From: an uncultured Paracoccaceae bacterium
Lineage (GTDB): Bacteria; Pseudomonadota; Alphaproteobacteria; Rhodobacterales; Rhodobacteraceae
Direction of reading: 5' to 3'
Assembly: GCA_947488605.1 (NCBI GenBank)
Contig: CANKZJ010000005.1
Coordinates: 124,001 to 188,000 of the forward strand
DNA length: 64,000 nt
Each line of letters begins with the position of its first letter. Within the stretch, counting starts at the first letter, position 1. Under the pieces are notes generated by a model. The model ran no database searches and was not told where the DNA came from. It was given only the letters and a program-made list of their open reading frames with translations. Made by a program: the position numbers and the translations under genes. Positions 18,059-25,981 of this stretch are shown here, piece after piece.

Positions 18059-18792
18059 CAACGAAGATCCTCGCAAATCGCGCCACCGTTTGTGTGCGTG
18101 TCTTGTCGAATATCCTCAAATTCAGCGTCCGAGACAGCTCGAAATTGCACCAAATCTCCGGGTTCGAATGCGAACGGTTGCCGTGTTTCCGGGCGGTAAA
18201 CTCGAAACGCGGTTTGGCCAATGTGGCGCCAACCCGTTGGGGCTTCAGCGGCCCAGATGATCAGTTGCCGCACGGCTGTGATCAGCGCCCCTTGTGGCAG
18301 GTTTTCAGTGAGATCGTCTTGGCGCGGGATATCCCAGTGACCCGGCAACATACCCAAATATGGCTGCCCCGGTGCAAAACCGATCGCAATGACACGCACT
18401 TTTGTGGCCTCAATATCTGCGACAGCTTGTTGGGGTGTCAGCCCAGCCAGCAATGCCGCTTCTGCAAGCTGCGGCGCGTGCGCTGGCCCAAAGGCTGCCG
18501 GGATATGCCATAGACGTTTCGGCGCGCTTTCAGCACTGGTGTCGTCCGCGATCAGCTTTTCGAGCGCAAGACTGATCTGATGTCGGTTTGTCTTTTCAGG
18601 ATCAAAAGCGACACGCACTGAAACAAGCGATGAAGCGGCCTCTATGACACCAGCAATGCGCGCTGCTTGCACATGATCACGGAATGCCAAAGCACGGGCA
18701 TTTGCGCCCTCCGAAAGCGTGCGGGCAAACCGCACAAGGACGCCATCCACGCCCAACGGTAAAATCTCGGGATCAGGCAAGGGTGTGATCAT
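18058..18792 (-). CDS. pxpB: 5-oxoprolinase subunit PxpB (KipI family)
   Basis: The 244-residue protein is the allophanate hydrolase subunit 1/KipI family member PxpB. It shows LGVDGVLVRF near the N-terminus, IPAAFGPAHAPQL, VIAIGFAPGQPYLGMLP (about residues 134-150), LPQGALITAVRQLIIWAAEAPTGWRHIGQT and the terminal FRPETR-like/FEPGDLVQFRAV segment. With PxpC it forms the carboxyltransferase-like part of 5-oxoprolinase. It begins 11 bp after the rhodanese gene, which suggests a shared transcript. Confidence 0.94.
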   Translation of the reverse strand: MITPLPDPEILPLGVDGVLVRFARTLSEGANARALAFRDHVQAARIAGVIEAASSLVSVRVAFDPEKTNRHQISLALEKLIADDTSAESAPKRLWHIPAAFGPAHAPQLAEAALLAGLTPQQAVADIEATKVRVIAIGFAPGQPYLGMLPGHWDIPRQDDLTENLPQGALITAVRQLIIWAAEAPTGWRHIGQTAFRVYRPETRQPFAFEPGDLVQFRAVSDAEFEDIRQDTHTNGGAICEDLR

Positions 18793-18803
18793 GACGCGTG
18801 ATG

Positions 18804-19205
18804 CTATGACGTCTGATCAGCAGTGTCGATGGGCCCGTCCGCCTTCGACCATCCCGAAAAGCCATCTTTGAGGTGAGCTGCGGGGAAGCCCATGTCGTTC
18901 AGCGTCGCCACAGTCAGCGCCGAGCGCCAGCCGGATGCACAGTGAAAGACAAAGGTGCGATCTTGGCCAAAGATTTCTTTGAAATAGGGGCTGTCGGGAT
19001 CGACCCAAAACTCAACCATCCCGCGCGGGCAGTGAAAGCTGCCGGGAATATAACCGCTACGCTTCCGTTCTCGGATGTCACGCAGGTCAACAAACGTGAC
19101 ATTGGAATCTTTCAGCATGGTGATCGCATCATGGGTTTCGACTTCTTCGATCCGCGCGCGTGCGCTGGCAACCATTTCCGCTGCTGATGTCTTGAGCTTT
19201 GGCAT
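18804..19205 (-). CDS. Single-domain rhodanese-like sulfurtransferase
   Basis: The 133-residue protein is a single rhodanese domain with FVDLRDIRERKRSGYIPGSFHCPRG and the active-site cysteine in FHCASGWRSALT. The CASGWRS loop fits the CRxGx[R/T]-like catalytic loop of active sulfurtransferases; the SGWRS form is seen in small cytosolic rhodaneses. ATG 19205 has AGGGAGGTG upstream, a strong ribosome site, so the longer frame is not used. Its position 11 bp ahead of pxpB suggests it leads the operon, though a functional link to 5-oxoproline is not obvious. Confidence 0.87.
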   Translation of the reverse strand: MPKLKTSAAEMVASARARIEEVETHDAITMLKDSNVTFVDLRDIRERKRSGYIPGSFHCPRGMVEFWVDPDSPYFKEIFGQDRTFVFHCASGWRSALTVATLNDMGFPAAHLKDGFSGWSKADGPIDTADQTS

Positions 19206-19371
19206 GTCGGCACCTCCCTTTGTGTTGCGTATCTTGGGCACAGAGCTTGGGTAAATGTCCAGACTGGGGCGACTGCAACAATCCATGACGCCGAAATGAT
19301 CAAGGTTCATTTTACCTGAATGGAATGAAGCGCTTAGCAGGGGGTAACGCAATTATTATGGAGATACCGAA

Positions 19372-20124
19372 ATGCGAACGAGCTATATTGCTGCACTTTG
19401 TGCGCTGACTTTGGCGGCTGGACCTGCTTTCGCACAAGAAGAAAGCACTGATGTCGATGAGATGACGAATGAGGTCATGGAAGAAATGGCTGATGAGGTG
19501 ATGGAAGCAGAAGCCATGGCCGACGATACGATGGCCGACGATGCGATGGCTGACGACACGATGGCTGACGACACGATGGCGGATGAAGTGATGGCGGAAG
19601 AGGCCATGTCTGACGATGTTGTAACCGAAGACGCCATGGATGCTGATATGGCCGAAGACGCCATGGTGGATGAGGCTATGGAAGAGGAAACTCCGAACCT
19701 TGAAGATATCGCAGCCTCTGATCCAGCTTTGGACGTCCGTACGAATGAAGATGGCGAAGTAGACGCGATGGTGATGCTGTCAGATGTGCTCTTTAGTTTT
19801 GGTGATGCATCGCTTGAACCTGCCGCACTAGAGGTTCTTGCCGGTGTTGCAGAGAAACTGGATGGCGTCCCATCAATCGAAATCACCGGTCATACGGATG
19901 CCATCGGTGACGAAGGCTATAACCTTGCACTTGGTCAGCGCCGGGCGGATGCCGTGCGCGATTGGCTCGTCGCAAACACCGTTCTGACCGCCGATGTGAT
20001 AACCGCGCGTGGTGTCGGCGAGGCAGACCCTATTGCACCGAACCTGACAGAAGCGGGTGCTGATAACCCGGACGGGCGCGCCCTGAACCGCCGTGTGGAG
20101 TTCTCGTTGCCAGATGAAGGCTGA
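19372..20124 (+). CDS. OmpA-domain protein with acidic Met-rich repeat
   Basis: The 250-residue protein has a signal peptide (TSYIAALCALTLAAGPAFA), then an unusual acidic, methionine-rich region (about residues 25-110) and a C-terminal OmpA/MotB peptidoglycan-binding domain (about residues 135-248; VLFSFGDASLEPAA, IEITGHTDAIGDEGYNLALGQRRADAVRDWL, NRRVEFS). The absence of a lipobox cysteine and of a beta-barrel suggests a soluble periplasmic or wall-bound protein. The repeat is described separately. The gene is convergent with otnC and shares its end with no spacer (TGA then TCA). Confidence 0.85.
   Translation: MRTSYIAALCALTLAAGPAFAQEESTDVDEMTNEVMEEMADEVMEAEAMADDTMADDAMADDTMADDTMADEVMAEEAMSDDVVTEDAMDADMAEDAMVDEAMEEETPNLEDIAASDPALDVRTNEDGEVDAMVMLSDVLFSFGDASLEPAALEVLAGVAEKLDGVPSIEITGHTDAIGDEGYNLALGQRRADAVRDWLVANTVLTADVITARGVGEADPIAPNLTEAGADNPDGRALNRRVEFSLPDEG
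19516..19620 (+). repeat. 15-bp tandem repeat coding for MADDT-like pentapeptides
   Basis: Seven consecutive 15-bp units encode MADDT, MADDA, MADDT, MADDT, MADEV, MAEEA and MSDDV. Two middle units are identical at the DNA level (gacgacacgatggct-type). Weaker related units continue on both sides (EVMEEMADEVM before, EDAM/DADM/AEDAM after), which points to repeat expansion by slippage or unequal exchange within the OmpA-domain gene. Confidence 0.9.
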
Positions 20125-20772
20125 TCAGTCGTAGTCTACATTGAATTGGCGGACGACCTGGGCAACTTGGGCGTTCGTCATTCCAATCGCATCAAGGCTA
20201 CGTGTGAGAATGGCAAGCTTGGCATTTTCTTCCAACTCTTCCATCGCATAGACCGTCGCATCCAGCGTCTTACCAGCCACAACAGGTCCGTGGTTAGCCA
20301 ATAGAACAGCACTGCGTTTGCCTGCGAGGCCGCGCACAGCGTCCCCCATTCCAGGATCGCCGGGCAGGAAGAACGGCAGTAGTTTCACCTTGCCCAGGCG
20401 CATGATCGTATAAGGTGTCAGCGGTGGCAGTACGTTATCGGGGTCAATATCTGGTAACATCGAAAGCGCCACTGAATGTGTCGGATGCAGGTGGACAACC
20501 GCCCCTGTCGCGGCGCGTGTGTCGTAGAATGCGGTGTGCAAACTGACTTCTTTCGTCGGCAGGTCCCCGGATAGATGCTTGCCCTGTGCCGATAACATGC
20601 TGATCTGGGCAGGGTCCAAAAATCCCATCGAGCTTCCCGTGGGTGTCACCAAGATACTGCCATCAGCTAGCCGCGCCGAGATGTTGCCCGACGATCCACA
20701 CGTCAGGCCGCGATCAAAGATCGACTTTGCAAAGCGTGTGATGTCTTCGCGGGCTTTGCTTTCTTCGCTCAT
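20125..20772 (-). CDS. otnC: Class II aldolase/3-oxo-tetronate 4-phosphate decarboxylase (OtnC-like)
   Basis: The 215-residue protein is a zinc-dependent class II aldolase (AraD/FucA family). Conserved parts are GLTCGSSGNISARL (phosphate binding), VTPTGSSMGFL, GAVVHLHPTHSVALSML (metal histidines in HLHPTH) and ANHGPVVAGKT (third metal histidine). Next to an OtnK-type kinase the likely reaction is decarboxylation of a 3-oxo-tetronate 4-phosphate to dihydroxyacetone phosphate. Its ATG overlaps the otnK stop (ATGA). The stop abuts that of the OmpA-domain gene on the other strand. Confidence 0.88.
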   Translation of the reverse strand: MSEESKAREDITRFAKSIFDRGLTCGSSGNISARLADGSILVTPTGSSMGFLDPAQISMLSAQGKHLSGDLPTKEVSLHTAFYDTRAATGAVVHLHPTHSVALSMLPDIDPDNVLPPLTPYTIMRLGKVKLLPFFLPGDPGMGDAVRGLAGKRSAVLLANHGPVVAGKTLDATVYAMEELEENAKLAILTRSLDAIGMTNAQVAQVVRQFNVDYD

Positions 20773-21986
20773 GTGCTGATCTCCATATCGCGCAGCGCTG
20801 TGATGAAGAAGTCTTCGCCGCCAAAGTTTCCAGATTTAAGTGCAAGCGCCATATCGCCATGTCGCACGGCAGGTACTCCCGCGGCAAGTTTGGGACCGAT
20901 ATGCAAGACCTGCGCAGACAGCCCTGTCACCACCGCGCCAGACGTTTCCCCGCCAGCGACGACCAATCGTTTGAGGCCACGTTCAGCCAGCGTTGCTGCC
21001 AGTGACGAAAAGAACCCTTCTATCTTTCCGGCGATTGTCTCGCGGCCAAAGTCCGATTGCGCTTGGGCCACGATGGCGGGATCGGCGGATGAATAGACCA
21101 ATGGCGGGTGCGTTTGTGACATCACCCAGTCTGCAATGACATCAGATGTGATTTGCCCTGAAATCACGCCTTCTGCAGTGACCTCTACCGAGGGTGCCAA
21201 TGATTTGTAATATGCGACTTGGCCGCGCGTGGCACGGCTGCAAGAGCCTGATAGGATCGCACCCGGACCAGCGATCCCGTCCCATTTAGGGACTGCTGGT
21301 CGCGCGCCAAAATTTGCGGGCAGTCCAAGGGCGATGCCTGATCCACCAGTCAAGAGCGTATGCCCACGGGCTGCCAACCCAATCGTCGCAAGATCAGCGT
21401 CGGTAATGGCGTCTATAATCATCATTGCGGGATTTTTGGGCAGCGCATCTTTTACTGCATCAGCGCCTCTTGCGACGATGGGATGGGCGATATGTCCAAC
21501 GGGCCAAGTCGTTTGCCTGCCCAAAACGCGGCGTAAATCAGGGTCTGTCATTGGTGTGAGCGGATGGTCCTGCATTCCACATTCGTTCAATAACACATCG
21601 CCAACAAATAGATGCCCCATGTAAACGCTGCGTCCGTTTGCGGGGAACGCGGGGCAGGCAAGCACATGTTTGGCGTTCAGACGGTCTGCCAACGCTTGTG
21701 TCACTTGACCAATGTTACCTGCATCTGTGCTGTCAAAGGTTGAACAAACCTTGAAAATTATCTGTTCGGCACCCTGCGCGCGCAACCAGTCACATGCTGC
21801 GAGGCTTTGTTTGATGGCCTCATCCACGGGAATAGTCCGTGATTTTAGCGCGACGACACCTGCATCAACATCAACGGCCTGATCGGGGATACCGACGAAT
21901 TGCGCCGTCCGCATGCCACCTTCGGCCAACGTCAGCGCAATGTCCGACGCACCCGTAAAGTCATCCGCGATCACACCAATCTTCAT
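20769..21986 (-). CDS. otnK: Four-carbon acid sugar kinase (OtnK/DUF1537 family)
   Basis: The 405-residue protein belongs to the OtnK/DUF1537 family that phosphorylates four-carbon sugar acids. The N-terminal substrate domain has IGVIADDFTGASDIALTLAEGGMRTAQF, FKVCSTFDSTDAGNIG and CPAFPANGRSVY; the C-terminal nucleotide domain has LSGSCSRATRGQV and KRLVVAGGETSGAVV. With OtnC downstream the expected substrate is a 3-oxo-tetronate, but this family also includes 3-oxo-isoapionate and D-threonate kinases, so the exact substrate is open. Its ATG overlaps the stop of the metallo-hydrolase gene. Confidence 0.9.
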   Translation of the reverse strand: MKIGVIADDFTGASDIALTLAEGGMRTAQFVGIPDQAVDVDAGVVALKSRTIPVDEAIKQSLAACDWLRAQGAEQIIFKVCSTFDSTDAGNIGQVTQALADRLNAKHVLACPAFPANGRSVYMGHLFVGDVLLNECGMQDHPLTPMTDPDLRRVLGRQTTWPVGHIAHPIVARGADAVKDALPKNPAMMIIDAITDADLATIGLAARGHTLLTGGSGIALGLPANFGARPAVPKWDGIAGPGAILSGSCSRATRGQVAYYKSLAPSVEVTAEGVISGQITSDVIADWVMSQTHPPLVYSSADPAIVAQAQSDFGRETIAGKIEGFFSSLAATLAERGLKRLVVAGGETSGAVVTGLSAQVLHIGPKLAAGVPAVRHGDMALALKSGNFGGEDFFITALRDMEIST

Positions 21987-22768
21987 GGTTTCGGACCTTG
22001 ATCGAGGCGCGAGATATGTGCGGCCTGGCCTTGCGGGAAGTTCTGACGCACCAGCGGGTCATGTCCGGGAATGATCAAACTCGGGAACGATGCCAAATGA
22101 TACAGTGTCTCAAATCCATCAAGCATGTTTTGTAAATCAACAACGATTGGGAAGGGTTTGCGGGCTTCAAAGTTCTCGTAGTAATGTGCTGCGTCAGAGG
22201 CCAGAACCAACCAACCGGCGGAGGTACGGACACGCACGCATTGCAGCCCGCGCGAATGCCCGCCAATGCAGTGCACAGTCACGCCATCTGCGATCTCACC
22301 ATCGCCATCATGAAACACCAGCTTGCCGGAATAGAGCCTTTTGACGGCTTCGCAGATATGTTCGGCCGTGAAGGGCATTTTAAGTGTGTCATGGCACATG
22401 CAAGGGCCCGTCGCGAATGCCATTTCAGCGGCTTGTAGATGGAGCGTCGCATTTTGAAAGAGGTGCAGACCCCCAGCATGATCATAGTGAAGATGTGTGA
22501 CGATCAACGTGGTAATATCTTCGGGGCGCAGCCCAAGTGGTGCCAAGGCCTCGGCCGGGTTCATGCGGATGGGGCGATCGCGGTTGGTTGCTTCTGCATC
22601 ATCATAACCGCTATCAACCAAAATAACCTCTTTGCCGCGCCGTAACACCCACATGAAGTAGTCCATAGGGTGCGGCGCATCGTGGTTGTCGTCAAAAATA
22701 AAGCTATCGCCACGGCTGCGCGCGTTGCGGTCCGCGTATTTGACAGCGTGGACTTCCCAATCGCTCAT
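21983..22768 (-). CDS. MBL-fold metallo-hydrolase (lactonase-like)
   Basis: The 261-residue protein has the metallo-beta-lactamase motif THLHYDHAGG (HxHxDH, about residues 97-106), a downstream HCIGGHSRG histidine, ASDAAHYYENF with the bridging aspartate and PGHDPLV with the last histidine. The overall look is that of the N-acyl-homoserine-lactonase (AttM/AiiA) branch, which opens lactones. In this cluster a sugar-acid lactone is a more natural substrate (inference); quorum quenching is the alternative. ATG 22768 overlaps the upstream gene stop (ATGA), and its own stop overlaps the otnK start, so the four minus-strand genes are all coupled. Confidence 0.85.
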   Translation of the reverse strand: MSDWEVHAVKYADRNARSRGDSFIFDDNHDAPHPMDYFMWVLRRGKEVILVDSGYDDAEATNRDRPIRMNPAEALAPLGLRPEDITTLIVTHLHYDHAGGLHLFQNATLHLQAAEMAFATGPCMCHDTLKMPFTAEHICEAVKRLYSGKLVFHDGDGEIADGVTVHCIGGHSRGLQCVRVRTSAGWLVLASDAAHYYENFEARKPFPIVVDLQNMLDGFETLYHLASFPSLIIPGHDPLVRQNFPQGQAAHISRLDQGPKP

Positions 22769-23055
22769 TGCGCTACCTGATCCCAAGTTTGGATGTCTTT
22801 GTGTGCAATCATCGGTGCCACTGCGGCATCAAAAGTCTTAAAGTGGTCACCGGCCAGATGTGTGTCGAATGCCGCGCGATCAGTGTAAAGTTCATAGAGG
22901 AACACGCGGTCTGACGCGTCTTTATTCGTCAAGACGTCAAACCGATGGCATCCCACTTCATCTTTCAAAGAGGTTTGCGCATTGCGCAGCATAAGCGGCA
23001 TGAAAGCCGCCAAGCTGTCTTGGTGAAGTTGGAATGTCACACAGACGGCATACAT
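22765..23055 (-). CDS. ABM-domain protein (quinol monooxygenase-like)
   Basis: The 96-residue protein is a dimeric ferredoxin-like alpha/beta-barrel of the antibiotic biosynthesis monooxygenase type: MYAVCVTFQLHQDSLAAFMPLM, EVGCHRFDVL, VFLYELYTDRAAFDTHLAGDHFKTF. Such proteins are found in many catabolic operons as small oxygenases or isomerase/mutarotase-like accessory proteins. ATG 23055 is chosen because AAAAGGATG precedes it and the extension upstream is not conserved-looking. It is the first gene of the leftward operon and starts 98 bp from the palindromic site at 23153. Confidence 0.8.
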   Translation of the reverse strand: MYAVCVTFQLHQDSLAAFMPLMLRNAQTSLKDEVGCHRFDVLTNKDASDRVFLYELYTDRAAFDTHLAGDHFKTFDAAVAPMIAHKDIQTWDQVAQ

Positions 23056-23152
23056 CTCGCATCCTTTTGCATCGCTCAGCTTAGGTTGACCGAATGCTGC
23101 AACGCTTGCAATGCACGGCACTATTCAACCCAAGAAAATCGGCTCTGGATTT

Positions 23153-23175
23153 ATGTATACGTTAATGTATACGTT
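23153..23175. promoter_or_regulatory. Putative GntR operator, GTATAC-N6-GTATAC
   Basis: An 11-bp unit ATGTATACGTT occurs twice (23153-23163 and 23165-23175). Because GTATAC is its own reverse complement, the site is also a palindrome, GTATAC-N6-GTATAC. It sits between the leftward ABM gene (start 23055) and the rightward dehydrogenase gene (start 23205), where it could control both operons. The FadR/FCD-type GntR gene at 25301 is the obvious candidate binder (inference). Confidence 0.65.
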
Positions 23176-23204
23176 GCCAAGAATAATACTTGGTAGGACA
23201 GAGC

Positions 23205-24293
23205 ATGGCGCAAACATTTGAAATAGCGGTTTTCGAGGGTGACGGCATTGGTCCGGAAATTATGGTGCCTACCGTCAATATCCTCAAGAAAATGGCTGCT
23301 GCATCGGCGGACTATGCACTGTCTTTCACAACACATCCTGCAGGGGCCGCCTATTACGCCATATCAGGCGAAAGCTTGCCGCAGGCATCGCTTGATGCTG
23401 CGGGGCAGGCTGACGCGATCTTGCTTTCGGCCATGGGTCTGCCTGATGTCCGCTATGCTGATGGGACAGAGATTTCCCCGCAGATTGATCTGCGCAAAGC
23501 GTTCAATCTCTTTGCAGGTGTAAGACCGGTCAGGGTTGCTGATGGCCAGCACTCTCCGTTGAAAATACCAAAAGGGCGCGAAATTGATTTTGTGCTGATC
23601 AGGGAAAGCACTGAGGGTCTCTTTTACACGCAGGGCAGCGGTGAGGTGAGCGAAACAGAAGCGCGCGAGACCTTGCGGATCACGCGTGATGTTTCGGAAA
23701 AATTGTTCCAGTTTGCCTTTAATCTAGCCCAAGACCGCAAAGTGCGGCGCAATGGTCCCGGACGCGTCACTTGTGTCGATAAGGCGAATGTTTTTCGCGC
23801 GTTTGCGTTCTTTCGGAGCATCTTTGATGAAACCGCAAAGCGCTTTCCGGACGTGGTCGCGGATCATGCCTATGTGGATGCAACGGCACTTTGGATGGTG
23901 CAGAAACCTTGGGATTTTGATGTCTTGGTGACCGAAAACATGTTCGGTGATATCCTGTCTGACCTTGGTGCTGGTCTGATGGGAGGACTTGGTGTGGCCC
24001 CTTCTGCAGATATCGGGCTTGAACAAGCGGTGTTTCAGCCGTGTCACGGATCCGCCCCGGATATCGCGGGCCAAGGGAAAGCGAACCCTATCGCGATGAT
24101 TTTGTCAGGTGCGATGATGCTTGAATGGCTTGGTGTAAAGCATGACATGCTGTCTTTGGCGGCGGATGGGCAACGTATTCGGCAAGCGGTCGAGCGGGTC
24201 ATGGCTGACGGTGTTGCTGTGACGGCCGACTTGGGTGGCGCTGCAAGTACGATTGATACAGCAGATGCCGTGTTAGCGGCACTAGACCTATGA
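23205..24293 (+). CDS. Isocitrate/isopropylmalate dehydrogenase family enzyme
   Basis: The 362-residue protein is a beta-decarboxylating dehydrogenase of the isopropylmalate/tartrate dehydrogenase family. Landmarks are VFEGDGIGPEIM, LIRESTEGLFY with the substrate-binding residues, VTCVDKANVFR with the catalytic lysine, DATALWMVQKPWDFDVLVTENMFGDILSDLGAGL with the metal aspartates and PCHGSAPDIAGQGKANP for NAD binding. Since leuB would normally sit with leuCD, and here it sits with sugar-acid genes, it probably oxidises a four-carbon hydroxy acid such as a tetronate or tartrate (inference). ATG 23205 has TAGGACAG upstream. Its TGA overlaps the next ATG. Confidence 0.87.
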   Translation: MAQTFEIAVFEGDGIGPEIMVPTVNILKKMAAASADYALSFTTHPAGAAYYAISGESLPQASLDAAGQADAILLSAMGLPDVRYADGTEISPQIDLRKAFNLFAGVRPVRVADGQHSPLKIPKGREIDFVLIRESTEGLFYTQGSGEVSETEARETLRITRDVSEKLFQFAFNLAQDRKVRRNGPGRVTCVDKANVFRAFAFFRSIFDETAKRFPDVVADHAYVDATALWMVQKPWDFDVLVTENMFGDILSDLGAGLMGGLGVAPSADIGLEQAVFQPCHGSAPDIAGQGKANPIAMILSGAMMLEWLGVKHDMLSLAADGQRIRQAVERVMADGVAVTADLGGAASTIDTADAVLAALDL

Positions 24294-25300
24294 GCTTGCG
24301 GGTTGCCTGCGTTGGTGCCGGATTCTTCAGCCAATTCCATATTGGAAGCTGGAAACGCCTCGCGCAGGTAGACCTCGTTGGCGTTTGCGATGTGGATGTC
24401 GGGCGTGCGAAGGCCACTGGCGCGCCAGCCTTTGATGAGCTTAGCAAGATGCTTGCAACGGTGCAGCCTGACGTGTTGGACATTATTCTGCCCCCGCAAG
24501 CGCAGGCGGCTGCTATCCACGTAGCAATTGCCGCAAACGTCAGCACCGTTATTTGTCAGAAACCGTTTTGTGTCTCTATGGCGCAAGCACAAGAAATGAC
24601 CGTTGCTGCGAAGAACGCTGGCGTGACCCTGATCATTCATGAAAATTTTCGCTTTCAGCCGTGGTATCGTTTTATCAAAGCGCGGCTAGACGACGGGCGG
24701 ATTGGCCGCGTCTTGCAGGCGACGTTTCGATTGCGCCCCGGTGACGGGCAGGGGCCAGATGCGTACCTTGATCGCCAACCCTACTTTCGCGAAATGCCAA
24801 GGCTGCTGATCCATGAAACGGGTGTCCACTACATTGATGTGTTCCGCTATCTCTTTGGTGCAGCGACCCATGTCTACGCTGATTTGCATCGAGAGAACCC
24901 CGTGATTGCGGGCGAAGATGCGGGCATTGTGCATTTCCAACATGAAACTGGTGTGCGTGCCGTGTTGGACGGCAATCGCTGCCTTGATCATGCGGCTGAC
25001 AATACCCGCAGAACCATGGGCGAGGGGTTGTTCGAAGGCACGAAAGGCACGCTGCGGCTGACCGGGGACGGTGCCGTTTCATTCCGCGCCTTCGGTGAGA
25101 CCAAGGAGCAGGTCTTGCTGGAACCCGATACCCATGAGGGGTTTGGCGGTGATTGTACGCATGCGCTTCAAGAACATGTGGTGGCGGCGATGACGGGCGA
25201 CTTGCTGATTGAAAACCTTGCCGAAGACTACCTCAATATCATTGCGATAGAGCAGGCAATCTACCTGTCGGCGCAAACGCACCAGAGGGTGGAGTTGTAG
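24290..25300 (+). CDS. Gfo/Idh/MocA-family oxidoreductase
   Basis: The 336-residue protein has the N-terminal Rossmann motif VACVGAGFFSQFHIGSW, a DVDVGRAKATGAP segment, the conserved lysine loop ICQKPFCVSMAQAQEM (EKP-type motif with CQKP) and HETGVHYIDVFRYLFGAA, in which the histidine-containing helix binds the substrate. Members oxidise or reduce sugars, inositols and sugar acids with NAD(P). It is translationally coupled on both sides (ATGA with the dehydrogenase; ATG of the GntR gene directly follows its TAG), so it belongs firmly to the sugar-acid cluster. Confidence 0.9.
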   Translation: MSLRVACVGAGFFSQFHIGSWKRLAQVDLVGVCDVDVGRAKATGAPAFDELSKMLATVQPDVLDIILPPQAQAAAIHVAIAANVSTVICQKPFCVSMAQAQEMTVAAKNAGVTLIIHENFRFQPWYRFIKARLDDGRIGRVLQATFRLRPGDGQGPDAYLDRQPYFREMPRLLIHETGVHYIDVFRYLFGAATHVYADLHRENPVIAGEDAGIVHFQHETGVRAVLDGNRCLDHAADNTRRTMGEGLFEGTKGTLRLTGDGAVSFRAFGETKEQVLLEPDTHEGFGGDCTHALQEHVVAAMTGDLLIENLAEDYLNIIAIEQAIYLSAQTHQRVEL

Positions 25301-25981
25301 ATGCTGCCTTCCAACCAACCCAAGCCAAAGAACAACACCGAAATTGCGGTTGAGAAATTACGCGGGCTGATCTTTTCCGGCGAACTGCCTGCAGGCTCCA
25401 ACCATCTTGAAACGGAACTGGCCGTTCGGCTGGGCATGTCACGCACGCCTGTGCGCGAGGCCGCTTTGATGCTGGAAGCACAAGGTTTGCTCGAAGTGCG
25501 TGCGCGCAAAGGTGTGCGGATTTTGCCCGTGTCTGTGCAGGACATGGAAGAAATTTACGATGTCTTGACCGCACTTGAGAGCATGGCGGCAGGCCAAGCA
25601 GCAAATGCCGGGCTCGATCATAGTGCTCTCGCCGGTCTTGAGGCGGCGATTGCCGATATGGAAACAGCACTTGATCAAGGAAATCGCGAGGATTGGGCAG
25701 AGGCTGATGATCGCTTTCATACAGAATTGGTGCGGCTGAGCGGCAATTCACGGATGATTGCGATTGTGGCTTTGATGGCTGATCAGGTACGGCGTGCGCG
25801 GGCGATAACGCTGTATCTGCGCCCACTTCCCGTTAAGTCCAACGAAGATCACCGGCAGGTGCTTGATGCGATTTCCGCTGGCGATGCCGAAACTGCGCGC
25901 GATATTCACAAGGCGCACCGAGACGCAGCTAAATCGACCCTTGTCGCGTTATTGAAACAAAACCGACTGCATATGCTTTGA
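25301..25981 (+). CDS. GntR-family regulator with FCD domain
   Basis: The 226-residue protein has an N-terminal winged-helix domain of the GntR type (about residues 10-75; AVEKLRGLIFSGELPAGSNHLETELAVRLGMSRTPVREAALMLEAQGLLEVRARKGVRILPV) and an all-helical FCD effector domain with metal-type residues (DDRFHTELVRLSGN, HRQVLDAI, HKAHRDAAK). FadR-subfamily regulators usually respond to a pathway carboxylic acid. As last gene of the rightward operon, it likely controls both arms through the palindrome at 23153. Confidence 0.92.
   Translation: MLPSNQPKPKNNTEIAVEKLRGLIFSGELPAGSNHLETELAVRLGMSRTPVREAALMLEAQGLLEVRARKGVRILPVSVQDMEEIYDVLTALESMAAGQAANAGLDHSALAGLEAAIADMETALDQGNREDWAEADDRFHTELVRLSGNSRMIAIVALMADQVRRARAITLYLRPLPVKSNEDHRQVLDAISAGDAETARDIHKAHRDAAKSTLVALLKQNRLHML

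Noticed and set aside
19516..19620. Regular 15-bp repeats as a possible CRISPR array
   Set aside because: The units are contiguous with no spacers, in frame and inside a signal-peptide protein; no cas genes are near.
19383..19886. Ser/Ala-rich minus-strand frame through the pentapeptide repeat
   Set aside because: The low-complexity product (repeats of SSAIVSSA) is a by-product of the 15-bp repeat read in reverse.
21983..22768. MBL-fold protein as a quorum-quenching AHL lactonase
   Set aside because: The family resemblance is real, but tight coupling with otnK/otnC makes a pathway lactonase more likely; kept only as an alternative.
23205..24293. Leucine-pathway leuB
   Set aside because: The enzyme family fits, but no leuC, leuD or leuA is nearby and the gene is coupled to sugar-acid genes.
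24044..24640. 198-codon minus-strand frame across the dehydrogenase/Gfo junction
   Set aside because: Both plus-strand genes are clear family members and coupled by ATGA; the antisense frame has no supporting features.
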